Positions 1-12,146 of a DNA stretch of 64,000 bases are shown here, one piece after another. The position numbers and the translations under genes were made by a program. This stretch comes from Megascapheus bottae (Eukaryota; Chordata; Mammalia; Rodentia; Geomyidae). Location of the stretch: assembly GCA_024803745.1 (NCBI GenBank), contig JANJXV010000100.1:1674001-1738000 (forward strand), given 5' to 3'. Position 1 is the stretch's first letter, and each line of letters begins with the position of its first letter. A model generated the notes under the pieces. The model was not told the origin of the DNA, ran no database searches, and saw only the letters and a list, made by a program, of their open reading frames with translations.

Positions 1-75
1 AGATCTAGCCTTGAGAAAACCCAAGGACCATGCTCAGGCCCTGAGACCACGCATAGGATTGGGAAAAGAAAATGA
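1..75 (+). repeat. ID-like SINE, 3' fragment
   Basis: This is the tail half of the tRNA-derived SINE, recognised from the run 'gctcaggccctgag' that recurs in complete copies such as 51,205-51,412. The 5' part lies outside the window. Confidence 0.6.
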
Positions 76-483
76 TTCTTGATTCATTCACAAAGAATTC
101 CATAGGTTCCACACAGGATTTAGGGTAACTAAGAATATTATTGCTCAGTACATCACAACATGAACTTACCAATGGGGCTCAGGCTCCAACATCAATATGA
201 AGATGCATTCACTCACCTGTGATATTCTTGTCAGAGGAATTTCCTATCCAGAGTTCTGCACAGTGCTCTAGCTTGTCAATTAATACAGGTTAGAGAACAC
301 AGGGCCCTGTAAATTAGAAACAGTAGAGAATTATTGCTTATGCTGTGTCATCATTGCTTTAAGTTCGCAGACATCCTACTCACAAGTTATCTATTAAATC
401 TTTTTTCTCATTTCTCACTGGCTCCATGGATGACTTTTCCCCAGCTCTGGATTCATTTTGTATGGCATAAACTTAGCTGTCTT

Positions 484-600
484 GCTCAAGGCTAGAAAAA
501 TATCAGTTTGAGTCCCAGCTCCACTTACATGCATAGGTCTTCATGCATGCTAGGCAAGCACTCAACCACAAAGTCAAACTCTTGACACTCCACTAACCTT
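484..600 (-). repeat. ID-like SINE, degraded
   Basis: Reverse-oriented SINE remnant. The stretch 'ttcatgcatgctaggcaagc' is the complement of the B-box-bearing part of the tRNA-like SINE seen in better copies. It lacks a clear tail. Confidence 0.6.
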
Positions 601-740
601 TTTGAGGGGTTACTTGGAGTTATAGAGTTTCATGGCAATTTTTATGCCATTGCTGGCTTCAAATTAGAATTCTTAGATTTCTTCCTCCTGAATATTTTAA
701 GATTACAGGCATGAAACATTGCACCTAGTGCCAGGTTTCC
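600..740 (-). repeat. Composite B1-like/ID SINE, partial
   Basis: The reverse complement reads as the 7SL/B1-like head ('gcctgtaat..tcctagctactcaggagg' style) in heavily diverged form. It adjoins the ID fragment at 484-600 and may be a separate older insertion. Confidence 0.5.
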
Positions 741-983
741 ATTATAAACTCACTGTTTAGTGATTTGTAGATCCTATTTCCAATAATGATATATATTCTA
801 TTCTGGATTGTTTATCCACTTACAATTACTGTGTAAGTTTCGAATGTCGTCTCCATTAGAGGAAACCTAATTTAGAACTGTTGTCAAAGTATCATGAAGG
901 TATCCTGAAGAATGAGTACAAAATTACCTTAGGTTTTCTTTAGAAAGTAATGATACTTCTCAGGGCCTGGAATCTTTCATTTA

Positions 984-1196
<213 letters not shown>

Positions 1197-1319
1197 CTAG
1201 AATGGCACATTTTCATCAAGTAATTAGCACTGAGTTATAAACACATCATGTCTGGAATTTTATTCTTTTTTTGTCGGAATTTTATTCCTTTACTTAAATG
1301 TTTAGACTTACATGAAATA

Positions 1320-1390
1320 TTGACCTGAAAAGCTTAGGGATGGTGCCTAGGCCCAGAGTTCAAGTCCCAAGACCCACAAAAAAATAAAAA
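1320..1390 (+). repeat. SINE tail fragment
   Basis: Contains 'cccagagttcaagtccc' and an A-rich end, the tail of the composite or ID-like SINE. It directly precedes the next SINE, into whose upstream edge its A-rich tail runs. Confidence 0.5.
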
Positions 1391-1580
1391 GGCAAGCCAG
1401 GTGTTGGTGGCTCACGCCTGTCATCCTAGATACTCAGGAGACTGAGATCTGAGGACCATGGTTCAAAGTCAGCCTGGCACAAAATTCCATGAGACTCCTT
1501 TCCAATTAGCCACCATAAAATGTTTAATGGCTTGTGGCATATCATGGTAGAGCAATTTTGGTATCGACAAAAATAAGTCG
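1391..1580 (+). repeat. Composite B1-like/ID SINE
   Basis: Begins with a 7SL-like head ('ggtggctcacgcctgtcat') and continues through 'tactcaggagactgagatc' to an ID-like tail. It is moderately diverged and inserted beside the fragment at 1320-1390. Confidence 0.7.
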
Positions 1581-1761
1581 GGGGAGTAGATTTAGGTTAT
1601 AAATGGAATTATTCCATTGAAAAGGAACTACATTATATGATGACATATGCTGGTACTGTAAGAATATTGCAAAATCTTAGGGTATCAAGTAATAATACTG
1701 TGAAGTACACCCAGAATGTTAATGTTCTATGTCTGGCATAATAATCACTTGGGGAAGAAAC

Positions 1762-2010
1762 TTTTTTTTCTTTTTTTTGGCTGGGGGATTTGTAAGGCTT
1801 GAACTCTGGGCCTGGGCATTGTTACTGAGCTCTTCAACTTAAGGCTATCACCCTACCTATGAAGCCACAGTGCCATTTCCCATATTCTAGTGGTTAAGTG
1901 TAGATGAGAGTCTCATAGACTTTCTAATGCCCAGGCTGGCTTTGAACCAAATCTTTAGATATCAGCCTGATATCTGAGTAGCTAGAATTACAGGCATGAA
2001 ATTTATTTCT
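1762..2010 (-). repeat. Composite B1-like/ID SINE, near full length
   Basis: A T-rich start is followed by 'cttgaactctgggcctggg', then 'ccaggctggctttgaacc' and 'gtagctagaattacaggc'. These are the complements of tail, middle and head of the composite SINE. Confidence 0.75.
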
Positions 2011-2109
2011 TGCTGTTTTATACTACAAATTTACTGTATGTTTTAATTTTTCAAAAAGACTGAGGATGACCTTTGTTCTGTATATAATGGGAAGAGGGGT
2101 AGGAAGCTG

Positions 2110-2225
2110 TGAGCAGAAGAACTGAGGGGCAATACTCAGGGTAGGACAATAGCCTTAAACTAAAGAGCTCACGGCCCAAGGTCCAAGCCCCATGACTTTC
2201 ACCCACTACCCCACAAAAAAAAGGG
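2110..2225 (+). repeat. SINE remnant
   Basis: Degraded tail half of a SINE ('ccaaggtccaagccccatga' then an A-run). Confidence 0.4.
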
Positions 2226-2960
2226 AAAAAAATTGGAGATTGGAGAGGATTTTCTAAAAAGAATATATAGAAATAGTAGTTCAAAATGTAGAAAGAAGTT
2301 CAATATTAACAGTCATGAGAAAAATTAAAATTACAATGAAATCATTACTTTAAATATGTTAATATAATTATAGTTTTAAACAAAAAGATCCACATACACA
2401 CACACAAACACCCACACACACACACGCATACAAAAAAACAGCTTTCAAAGTCTAACTCTTACTGGGAAGGTAGTGAGAAGAAGTAGAACTTTGAAATAGT
2501 TCCTCAAGGAATATAAAACAATCAAAAATTGCGTGGAGAGTGCTAAAAAAGTACTAAATATAGAATTACATAGAAATATGGTCCAACACTTCTATTTCTA
2601 GATTTGTACCTAACGGAACAGAAAGCAGAGACTAGAACAAATATGTGGAGAATCCATTCACAACTATTAATAATAATCAAAAGATAGAAATATGCAAAAC
2701 AATGCATTGAAAAGGAAGAACATTTTACATATGAATCTTGATTACAGTAAACTAAAAATACAGCAGTCATAAAGGAAGAGCTAGGGTATGCTTTCCCTTC
2801 CAGAGCTTCCAAGGATCAACAAACCCTTAGAGCCAAAAAGCACGATGGTTCCAGAGAATGGAATAGAGAGGAACAGGAGCTGAATGTTTAATGATTATAC
2901 ATGGAAGATGAAAATTGCTCTAGATGGGTAGAATGAAGAGAGAACTGTACCCTAAACAAT
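2226..2960. other. Unassigned AT-rich sequence
   Basis: No gene or clear repeat was recognised apart from a short imperfect CA tract near 2391-2430. The open frame on the minus strand at 2543-2812 has no recognisable content and is probably chance. Confidence 0.4.
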
Positions 2961-3077
2961 GGTTATGTAGCCACACAGGATGGGACACACCTATACTCTC
3001 TGATCTTGGGAAACTCAAGAAGGATTTCTAGCCATTCTAGATGCATGGAAAGATCTATCATAAAAACTAATGTGGAG

Positions 3078-3243
3078 GGGCTGGGAGTTTGGCATAGTTG
3101 TAGAGTGCTTGTATGAAGACGAAGGTTCAATTCCGCAGTACCACATACACAGAAAAAACCAGAAGTAGTGCTGTGGCTTGAGGAAAGCTGAAGGACAGTG
3201 CTCAGACCGAGTTCCAGCCAAAGGGCTTGTTTAAAAAAAAACA
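3078..3243 (+). repeat. ID-like SINE, full length
   Basis: Starts 'ggggctgggagtttggcata', with an A-box-like 'ttgtagagtgctt' and a B-box-like 'ggttcaattcc', and ends in a long A-run. It is an RNA polymerase III retroposon, not a tRNA gene: it lacks a foldable cloverleaf and has the SINE body. Confidence 0.8.
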
Positions 3244-3245
3244 GA

Positions 3246-3490
3246 AAGCTGAGCACGATGGGGTGGTGGCTCACTTCTATAATCCTAGCTACTCAGGAGG
3301 CTGAGATCTGAGGATCAAGGTTTAAAGCCATCCTGGCACAAAAAGACCTGAGACTCTTATCTCTAATTTACCTTTAGAAAATGGGAGGTGGGGCTTGGCT
3401 CCAGGGTAAGGTGGTAACCTGGAGCTGAGGAGCTCAGGGATAGTGCCCAGGCTGAGTTCAAGACCTATGACCCACCAAAAAAAAGAACAA
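3246..3490 (+). repeat. Composite B1-like/ID SINE, full length
   Basis: Head 'ggtggctcacttctataatc', middle 'tactcaggaggctgagatct' and tail 'cccaggctgagttcaag' occur in order and end in an A-run. It follows the previous SINE's A-tail directly, a common insertion target. Confidence 0.8.
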
Positions 3491-3940
3491 AAAACGAAAA
3501 ATAATATGGAAAAATTTGGATTCTGTGAATTTTATCAGGCATATAAATGTCTTTTTTTGCTGTTGAAATAACAAATTGTTTGGAAACATTTTAAAAGTTT
3601 TTACCTAGAAATGTACACTACAAATGGAATTAATAACAAACACAAAATATGCAAAAGATACAAATTATCACAATATGGGTATCCTGCTTCTGTATCTTTT
3701 CACTGACTCCTGTTCAAATGAGTCACATATTCTGAATCATTTCTCCCAGTCGATATATGCCACACATGTTAGCTTGTACTGAACTTCTTGGGAAATCAAA
3801 AGGAAATACTAAGCAAATATGTGTTACATTTTGTCAACAGTGATATTTCAAATATAAATCCCTACTCGTTGCATTATTTAATATCAATGCAAGAATCTAA
3901 CTTACACTGGCAGAATCTTCAATCTTTTGAGAATCTTCAA
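3491..3940. other. Unassigned sequence left of the L1 array
   Basis: AT-rich, no recognised gene or repeat. The L1 array begins abruptly at about 3,941, where 'ggg' is shared by the flank and the L1. Confidence 0.4.
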
Positions 3941-4270
3941 AGGGGTGTGTAAATATTTAGGATCGTTATGTCTTCCTGGAGGAAAGATCCCTTTAGTAGT
4001 ATGTAGTCACCTTCTTTGTCTTTTCTTACTAATTTTAGTTTGAAGTCTATTGTATATGATATGAGGATGGCAACTCCAGCCTGTTTATGGGGGCAGTTAG
4101 CTTGATAGAGTTTATTCCAACCTCTCACTTTCAAAACATGATTGTTTTTGGGTAAGATGTGTCTCTTGAAGACAGCAGAACGATGGCTCTTGCTTTTTGA
4201 TCCAACTAGACAGTCTATGCCGTTTAATTGGAGAGTTAAGTCCATTGATATTGAGAGTTAGGATTGAGAG
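3941..4270 (-). pseudogene. L1 ORF2 endonuclease fragment (copy 1)
   Basis: Encodes the first ~100 residues of an L1 AP-like endonuclease. QETHL lies in one frame and KVRGWNKLYQANCPHKQAGV in the next, separated by a one-base frame change at 'cccaaaaac' seen in every copy of the array. The catalytic Asp/His part (SDH) is missing because the copy breaks off after the NIYTP motif. The ORF2 start codon found in the other copies is altered here. Confidence 0.85.
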
Positions 4271-4521
4271 ATATTTATTATTTCCTAACTTTTGTATAAG
4301 CTTTTAGTAGGGCCTGTGTCTTGACAGTTCTTGTGGTCCTTAGATGGTATGCTGTTTAGGTGCCATTTCTTTCCCTATATTGCATTTTTTTTGGTTTTCT
4401 ATGTATAGAGCATCTTTGAGAATTCTCTGTAGTGTTGGTTTTGTTTCGACATATTGTTGCAGCTTTTCCCTGGAAGGAATGTTTTTATTGTTCCCTCAGT
4501 TATGAATGAGAGCTTAGCTGG

Positions 4522-5487
4522 CTACAGTATTCTTGGTTTGATTTAAGAGTATGACATATATGCTTCCAGTCACTTCGTGCTTGCATGGTCTCTGCTGAGA
4601 AATCTGGGGTTATTCTGATTGGTTTGCCTTTATAGGTTACTGATCCCTTTTCCCTGGCTGCATTTACGATCTTTTCTTTCGTTTCTTTTGATCCAGTTCG
4701 GATCACAAAGTGGCGGTGGGATGTTCTTTTCTGGTCTGGTCTGTTTGGGGTTCTAAAAGCTTCTCGTATCTGGATGGGCCTGCCCTTCTGGATATTTGGG
4801 AAATTCTCTGAGATGATTCCCTGAAGTATATTTCCAATACCATTGACCTCTTTCTCCACGCCCTCCACAATACCAACTAGCATTAAATTAGGCTTCCTAA
4901 TTACATCTTGGACCTCCTGAAGCGCTCTCTCATATTTCCTAGATTTGTATGACTCATTTTCTGTTCTTTCTCTATAATAACTAAATTATCTTCAGCCCCA
5001 GAAATTCTCTCCTCTGCATTGTCTAACCTTCTATCAAACTATCTACTTTATTTTTCATCTCCCTTGCTTCTAATTGCTCATTTTTGATGCCTTGCATCTC
5101 TTGTTTTAGATCATGTATGGATTTCTTTATCTCCTTGATTTTCTTTTGAGTGGTTAGCTCAGTAGCTTTATTTTCTTTGGACATTTGGTGGAATTTGGTC
5201 ACGTTTTTATTTGTGGATTCTATGAATTCATCCATCTTTCTTTGAAAATCCTTTATTATGGCCTCCTTTATGGCTTCATCTTTTCCCTTATCACCTTGTT
5301 TATGATTCCCTCTTGTTCAGCTATGACTTCCTCCATTATCTCTTTCTTTATATTTTCACATTTTCCATTAATGATGTTTATCAATTGCATTTGTGTAGCA
5401 CTTGGAAGACTTTCCTCTAAGTTTGCGAGTGACTGTTCCATTGTCTGTTTACATTGGGTGGGGGATGTTGTTTCTTGATTTGACATT
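4522..5487 (-). pseudogene. L1 ORF1 (copy 1), disrupted
   Basis: Remains of the L1 RNA-binding chaperone: an N-terminal Gln/Glu-rich coiled-coil part, then the RRM-like core with KPNLRLVGIEEG-type sequence, then the C-terminal domain with KGKPIRITPDFSAETMQAR. Frameshifts split it into three frames. A small deletion just upstream removes the first codons (MGRTRNSRK) kept in copies 2, 4 and 5, and a 10-base deletion near the stop removes NYQPRIL. It is the most damaged ORF1 of the five. Confidence 0.85.
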
Positions 5488-6056
5488 TTTCTTGAGTTGA
5501 AAATGGGAGCAAGATTACTACTAAATACGATTATAGTTTTTTCAGATATAACCAACCTAGACCTCTGTAGCTGGCAGACACTAGATGCTCACAAGTTTTG
5601 ATTGGCATTATCACTATTTTTTTTTGTGCACTTACAGACCAGTCTAATACAACCACTGATAAACGATTTATACCCAAAACAATGAGCCTCTCAATCCAAT
5701 CTCTATTGCCTTTAAGTCCCTCTGAGCCTAGAGAATAATTAACCACCTACATATACAATATTGCTCAACAGCCATCAAGTGTAGATCCGTGCAGTATAAG
5801 GGTTGAAAGACGAGCAGAGGTCCAGAGATAGAAAAAAAGAATGAGAGAGGTCAGGGGAGGTACAAGAGGATTAACATAGGAGTGTAAGAATATTGTAGTC
5901 CTGAAGAAAAAGTATAGCATAAGGATACCTGACCTAAGATGGTAAGTATGTAGCATATTTGAGTACAAAGTTTGTAAAGTATTAGAATAAAACTTATGTG
6001 TTGCTGCACGACTAGCTCTTAGCCAAACCAGGGGCCTCACAATGGAGCATGGGATG
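5488..6056 (-). other. L1 5' leader/5'UTR (copy 1)
   Basis: About 0.57 kb upstream of ORF1 that recurs before every ORF1 in the array and ends at the X boundary ('gatctgttttt'). It presumably holds the L1 internal promoter. The true 5' end cannot be set from one locus. Confidence 0.6.
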
Positions 6057-7434
6057 GATCTGTTTTTCTTGTCTACGTTGAGGGAAAGGGGTATTTCACA
6101 AGATGCAGAAGCAAAGATTTCAGAAGCCAATGCTGTGAGTGAATTAGCTCGTAAAAAGCCTTTTTATTTTCTTTTATCTTTCTGCCAGTCTTGGGGCTGG
6201 GATTCAGGGCCTGAGCACTGTCCTCGGGTTTTCTCAAGTCTAGCCCTCTGCCACTTGAGCCACAGTGCCACATCTAGATTTTCTATCTATGTGATACTGA
6301 GCAATCAAACCCAGATCTTCATGGGTGCTAGGCAAGCACTCTCCCACTATGCCACACTCTCAACTCTGACATAGTAATTATGAAGTCATCATCATCATAT
6401 CAAAATATCCTTTCTCCTACAAAGAATGAACACTTATCTACGTGAGTAATGCTTTTTTTTTTCAATTTCACTAATTCTTCTGTGTCTTTCCCTCTTGCAT
6501 TTTTTACACATGACAGCAAAGCTAATCATCAGGAAAAAATTGATTAGGATACAGAAACCTAATAATATCCTAGTAGATTGACGTCAAAAATATGTGCAAG
6601 ATGCCCTGTGTGTTTGACCTAGTGGTAGAATCCTTGCTTACCGCGCAAAAAGACTCAGGTTTGATTCCTCATTACCACATACATAGAAAACGCTGCAAGT
6701 GGTGCTGTGGCTCGGTGGGACAGCTAAAGCCTAAAGAAAGCCCAAGAACAATGTTCACACTCTGAGGTCAAGTCCCAAGACTAGCAAAAACAAAAAAAAA
6801 ATTCGACAAGGGGCAAAATGCAGGCAGAGAAGGCACTGTGAAGCAAATGTTTTGTAAAGGATGAGGGCAATATTGACCCTTAAGTTTGGATCTTACCTAA
6901 GAAAGGCTCCTTGAGCCTGAGACCAGACTGGTAGTTGGGCCTAGTGGAAGACATTGGGAATGGACAAATAAGGTGTGCTGTTTACTACATCCACATGTAT
7001 ATTGTGAGATTGGAGGAGAGATTCAGCCTCCAGTATGTCTTTGGTGAGGTCTTCTGTGAGCAAGGATCTTTGGTCATTGGGCCCTGAAAGGTGACGCTGC
7101 CTCCCTCACAATGGAACAGAATATGGAACCCTGCTAACCAAGCCACTGTAACTAACAATCAGCTCAAGCCAGCTCACTTGGCCTGTGGCTCAGGTGGAAG
7201 ATAGATGTTGCTGTGCTGTTGCCAAAGGTCAGGAAAGTCGAGTCTCAGGCATGGAAGTTGTGGATGTCTTACTCGAAGATGTACATGCTAGATCTTTGCC
7301 AAGCCACAAATCCTGTATAACAGGCCTTTCTCTAAGAAGAAGGCCAGAAAATCCAGGGCAACCAGATGAGGTAAATTTCTAAGAAGAAATGTATTTGACC
7401 CCATCATCCTCCCCACACACTACAACTTTCTTTT
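6057..7434. repeat. X segment, unit 1
   Basis: 1.37-kb non-L1 segment between an L1 5' leader and the next L1's 3' end. It contains a reverse SINE (about 6170-6360) and a forward ID-like SINE (about 6600-6795), then a unique part with a small open frame (7185-7382). It matches, inverted and more diverged, the single locus at 57,791-59,152, including both SINEs. Confidence 0.85.
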
Positions 7435-7845
7435 CTAAAAATTTTTTTATTGAAATTAGTAAAAGGGTTACATGATATTGGCCAGATAGAAGGTGCATTA
7501 ATTCACATACATTGATACCCTTTCACATGTCTTGTTACCCATTTCCCTCCAACCCCACACCCCCCACCCGCCTTGGTTTTCCCCCCTTCCCTATCAAATT
7601 TCAAATATCCAAATACAAACATATTCAATATATCAGATAACAAAGTGAGATACTATACCAATATGGGATAACCAAGGGACAGCAAAGGAGATGAGAGACA
7701 ACATAGTACATTAAGGACAACAATCATTCATTATGTGGCTTTTGTTTCAATATCCTGGAGGTCCTTTCAGTTAGCTTTACATTATATGGCCTTATATATG
7801 GCCTTTTGCTCTATTGCAAATCTCTGCCAGTGGAGCCCAAGGTTT

Positions 7846-10800
7846 CTACTGATTATGACGAATGAGGGAAACCACTGAGCCAAGTTCCTTTGAGTCTGGC
7901 TTACTTCACTTAATATGATTTGTTCTAAGTCTTTCCATTTCCTAACAAATGGGGCGTTGTCATTCTTTCTGACAGCAGCATAGAATTCCATTGTGTACAA
8001 ATACCACAACTTCTTGATTCACTCATCAACTGAAGGACATCTGGGTTGGTTCCATATCTTTCCTATGGTGAATAGCGCTGCAATGAACATTGTTGTGCTA
8101 GTGGGTTTAGTATGCCCTTGTTTCTGGATTGTTGGGTAAACGCCAAGTAGTGTTATTGCTGGGTCATAGGGGAGTTCTATGTTTAGCCTTTTGAGGCACT
8201 GCCACAATGATTTCCATAGTGGTTGAAAGAGTTTGCACTCCCACCAACAGTGTAGTAGTGATCCCTCCTGGCCACATCCCCTCCAGCATCTGTTGTCATT
8301 CGTTTTCCTGATCCTGGCTATTCTAAATGGAGTGAGGTGGAATCTTAGAGTTCTTTTGATATGCAATTCTTTTATGACCAGAGATTTTGAGCATTTCTTC
8401 ATGTGTCTATAGGCCATTTTTGTTTCTTCTTCAGAGAAGACTCTCTTTAAATATTTGGCCCATTTTTTAATGGGATGGGTGTTACTTTGGAGGTTAGTTT
8501 TGGAGTGATTCAATTTTTTGAGTTGTTGATATATTTTAGATATGAGGCCTTTGTCCGTTGTTTGGTTGGTGAAGATCTTCTTCCACTATGTAGGCTTCCT
8601 GATTACTAGCTATATCCGTTGCCATACAAAAGCTCTGCAGTTTAATGCAGTCCCACTTATCCAGCCTTTCTCTGATTTGTTGTGATTCTTGGTCCTTATT
8701 AAGAAAGTTTCGACCTCTGCCAAGGAGGCCTAGTGTATTTCCTATTCCTTCCTGTAAACTTTTCAGTGTGTCAGTTTTACCTCCAGGTCTTTGATCCATT
8801 TGGAGTTAGTTCTAGTGCAAGGTGACAAAGAAGGATCCAACTTTAGTTTTCTGCAGGGGCTTAACCAGTTCTGCCAGCACAACTTGTTGAAGAGGCTATC
8901 TTTCTTCCATTCTATTTTTTTGGCTCCCTTGTCAAAGATTAGGTGGCCATACGTCTGTGGTTTAATATCTGGGTCCGCAGTTCTATTCCATTGGACTTCA
9001 GGCCTGTTCTTGTGCCAGTACCAAGCTGTTTTGAGAATTATAGCTCTGTAATAGAGTCTAAAGTTTGGAATTGAAATTCCTCCAGCGCTGTTCTTTCTGC
9101 TAAGAAGTGTTTTTGCTTACGGGGTCTTTTATTATTGCATATGAAATTTTGAATTGCCTCTTCTATTTCTTTAAAGAATGACATTGGGATGTTGATGGGT
9201 ATTGCAATGAATTTGTAGATAGCCCTTGGCAAGATTGTCATTTTCACAATGTTGATTCTTCCAATCCAGGAGCATGGGAGGTTTTTCCATTTCCTTAGTT
9301 CTGCTTTAATTTCCTTTTTTAGGGTTTTAAAGTTTTCATCTAAATGGTCCTTTACATTCTTAGTTAAGCTAATTCCTAGGTACTTTATTTTTTTTGAGGC
9401 TATTGTGAAAGGAGTTTCTTTCCTGATTATTGCCTCGTTCCTCTCACTATTGGCGTAAAGGAAGGCAGTTGATTTGTGAGGGTTGATTTTATGGCCTGCT
9501 ACCCTTCCAAAGCTTTGAATCAGCTCAAGGAGCGTGGGAGTAGGGTCTATAGGATTCTTCAAATATAGAATCATGTCATCTGCAAAGAGGGATAGTTTTA
9601 TTTCCTCTTTCCCTACTTGGATCCCCTTTATGCTTGCTTCTTGCCTTATTGCACTGCCTAGTATGTTAGAAAGGAGTGGAGAGAGTGGGCATCCTTGTCT
9701 CATTCCTGATTTTAGAGGGAATGGCTTTAGATTTTCACCATTAAGTATAATACTAGCAGTGGGTTTCTCATACACAGCCTTTATTACATTGAGAAATGTT
9801 CCATGGAGTCCTAGTTTCTCCACATCTTTTAACATAAAGGGGTTTTGGATCTTGTCAAAGGCCTTTTCCGCATCTATTGAGACAATCATGTGATTTTTGT
9901 CCTTGCTCCTGTTTATGTGTTGAATTATATTAATTGATTTGTGTATGTTGAACCAGCTTTGCCTCCCTGTGATGAATCCAGTTTGATCATAGTGTATAAT
10001 TTTTTGATGAGTTGTTGTAGACGGTTGCTCAACAGCCATCAAGTGTAGATCCGTGCATTATAAGGTTTGAAAGACGAGCAGAGGTCCAGAGATAGAAAAA
10101 AAGAATGAGAGTGGTCAGGGGAGGTACAAGAGGATTAACGTAGGAGTGCAAGAATATTGTAGTAATGAAGAAAAGGTATAGCATAAGGATAACTGACCTA
10201 AGTTGGTAAGTAGGTAGCATATTTGAGTATTCTTGGTTGGTAGTTATTTGATTTAAGGGCATGACATATATGCTTCCAGTATTTTGTTGAGAAGTTTTGC
10301 ATCGATGTTCATCAAAGAAATGAGTCTATAGTTCTCTTTCTTTGATGAATCTCTGTCTGGTTTGGGGATGAGGGATATACTGGCTTCACAGAATGAGTTT
10401 GGTAAAGAACATTCATTTTCAATTTCGTTGAAGAGCTTGAGGAGTATTGGTGTGAGCTCTGCTTTGAAGACCTTATAGAATTCAGCTGTGAATCCATCTG
10501 GCCCTGGGCTCTTTTTAAGTGGAAGTTGTCTAATTTCCATTTCTATTTCAGAGCTTGAAATAGGCCTGTTGAGTTGGGTTAGCTCTTCTTGGTTCAGTGT
10601 GGGTATGTTAATATTGTCTAGGAATTCATCCATTTCTTCTAGATTCTCAAATTTGTTGGCGTAAAGGTTTGAGAAGTATTCCCTCATGATATTCTGGATC
10701 TTGGTAATTTCTGTCGTGATATTACCATTTTCATCTGCGATTTTGTTTATTTCGATATGCTCTCTTGTTTTTTTGGTAAGATTTGCTAAGGGCTTGTCAA

Positions 10801-11916
10801 TTTTGTTAATTCTTTCAAAGAACCAACTCCTTGTTTTGTTGATTCTTTCTATAGGTTTTTTTATTCCAAATCATTTAATTCTGCTTTGATTTTAATAATT
10901 TGCCTTCTCCTAATGGCTTTAGGGTTGGTTTGTTGCTCTTTTTCCAGGAGGTTAAAGTGAGACATTAACTAGTTGGTTTGCCATTTTTCCAACTTGCTGT
11001 TGTAGGCACTCAGCACTATAAATTTTCCTCTGAGTACTGCCTTTGTTGTGTCCCTAAGGAGTTGATATTTGTGTGCTCCTTATTGTTAAATTTCATAAAC
11101 AGTTGGATATCTGTTCTGATCTCTTCGATTACCCATTGTTTTTGATTCAACAATGTGTTGTTCAGTCTCCATGAGTTACAGGGTTTTCGTTGGTGGAGAT
11201 GTGTGTTCTGCTCCAATTTGATGCCTTTATGGTCTGAGAGTGTGAATGGAATAATTTCAGTGTTTCTGAATCTGTCCAGGTTTGTTTTATGGCCTAAGAT
11301 GTGGTCTATTTTGGAAAATGTTCCATGTGCTGCTGAGAATAACATATATTGTGTTGTTACTGGGTGGAATATTCTGCAGATGTCTGTTAGATCTAGTTGA
11401 TCTATATAGTTGTTCAGTTCTAAGGTTTCTCTGTTGAGTTTTTGCCTTGTTGATCTGTCCATAGGGGAGAGTGGTGTGTTAAACTCACCAACAATCACTG
11501 TATTTCGATGTATGTATGGTTTCAGTGTAAGTAAAGTTTGCTTGATGAAGTTTGGAGCTCAGGGATTGGGTGTGTAAATATTTAGGATCGTTATGTCTTG
11601 CTGGAGGAAAGATCCCTTTCGTAGTATGTAGTCACCTTCTTTGTCTTTTCTTACTAATTTTAGTTTGAAGTCTATTGTATCTGATATGAGGATGGCAACT
11701 CCAGCCTGTTTATGGGGGCAGTTAGCTTGACAGAGTTTATTCCAACATCTCACTTTCAAAAGATGATTGTTTTTGGGTAAGATGTGTCTCTTGAAGACAG
11801 CAGAACGATGGCTCTTGCTCTTTGATCCAACTAGACAGCCTATGCCGTTTAATTGGAGAGTTAAGTCCATTGATATTGAGAGTTAGGATTGAGAGATATT
11901 TATTAGTTCCTACCAT
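7846..11916 (-). pseudogene. L1 ORF2 (copy 2): endonuclease-RT, disrupted
   Basis: L1 ORF2 normally nicks target DNA and reverse transcribes L1 RNA. In order: endonuclease with GEFNTPLSPM and SDHKGIKLE (11,870-11,200), spacer, RT with [12 protein letters not shown] (about 10,510), [20 protein letters not shown], the RT active-site FADDMILYL (about 9,560-9,590), and the C-terminal Cys-rich [18 protein letters not shown] (about 8,250). Breaks: the shared frame change after QETHL, the insertion at 10,022-10,279 inside the RT, the shared one-base loss near 9,120 that scrambles the sequence after NNKRPR, and further local breaks. The start is taken at the ATG giving MVGTNKYLSILTLNINGL. Confidence 0.88.
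10022..10279 (-). repeat. Chimeric L1 self-insertion in ORF2 (copy 2)
   Basis: A 256-258-bp piece inside the RT region, absent from the ERV-bearing copy at 39,937. Its left ~205 bp match the L1 5' leader (like 13,411-13,615). Its right ~52 bp match the ORF1 3' end (like 12,150-12,202). Both parts are in the same strand sense as the host L1 but in inverted order. It replaces about eight bases ('tgtggcct'). Confidence 0.9.
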
Positions 11917-12146
11917 TTTTAAAAGCTTTTAGTAGGGCCTGTGTCTTGACAGTTCTTGTGGTCCTTAGATGGTATGCTGTTTAGGTGCCATTTCTTTCCT
12001 TTATTGCATTTATTTTGGTTTTCTATGTATAGAGCATCTTTGAGAATTCTCTGTAGTGTTGGTTTTGTTTCGACATATTGTTGCAGCTTTTCCCTGGAAT
12101 GGAAGGTTTTTATTATTCCCTCAGTTATGAATGAGAGCTTAGCTGG

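Larger units (their letters stand above)
3941..6056 (-). mobile_element. L1 copy 1, 5' half only
   Basis: Minus-strand L1 cut at its left within the endonuclease part of ORF2. It keeps ORF1 and about 0.57 kb of 5' leader. There is no 3'UTR or poly(A) at the left edge, so this is a truncation by recombination, not ordinary 5' truncation, which would remove the other end. Confidence 0.88.

Noticed and set aside
9249..9893. Plus-strand open frames repeated in every array unit (for example [23 protein letters not shown])
   Set aside because: They are complements of the L1 RT coding region and carry no domain of their own; ORF2 motifs are clear on the minus strand.
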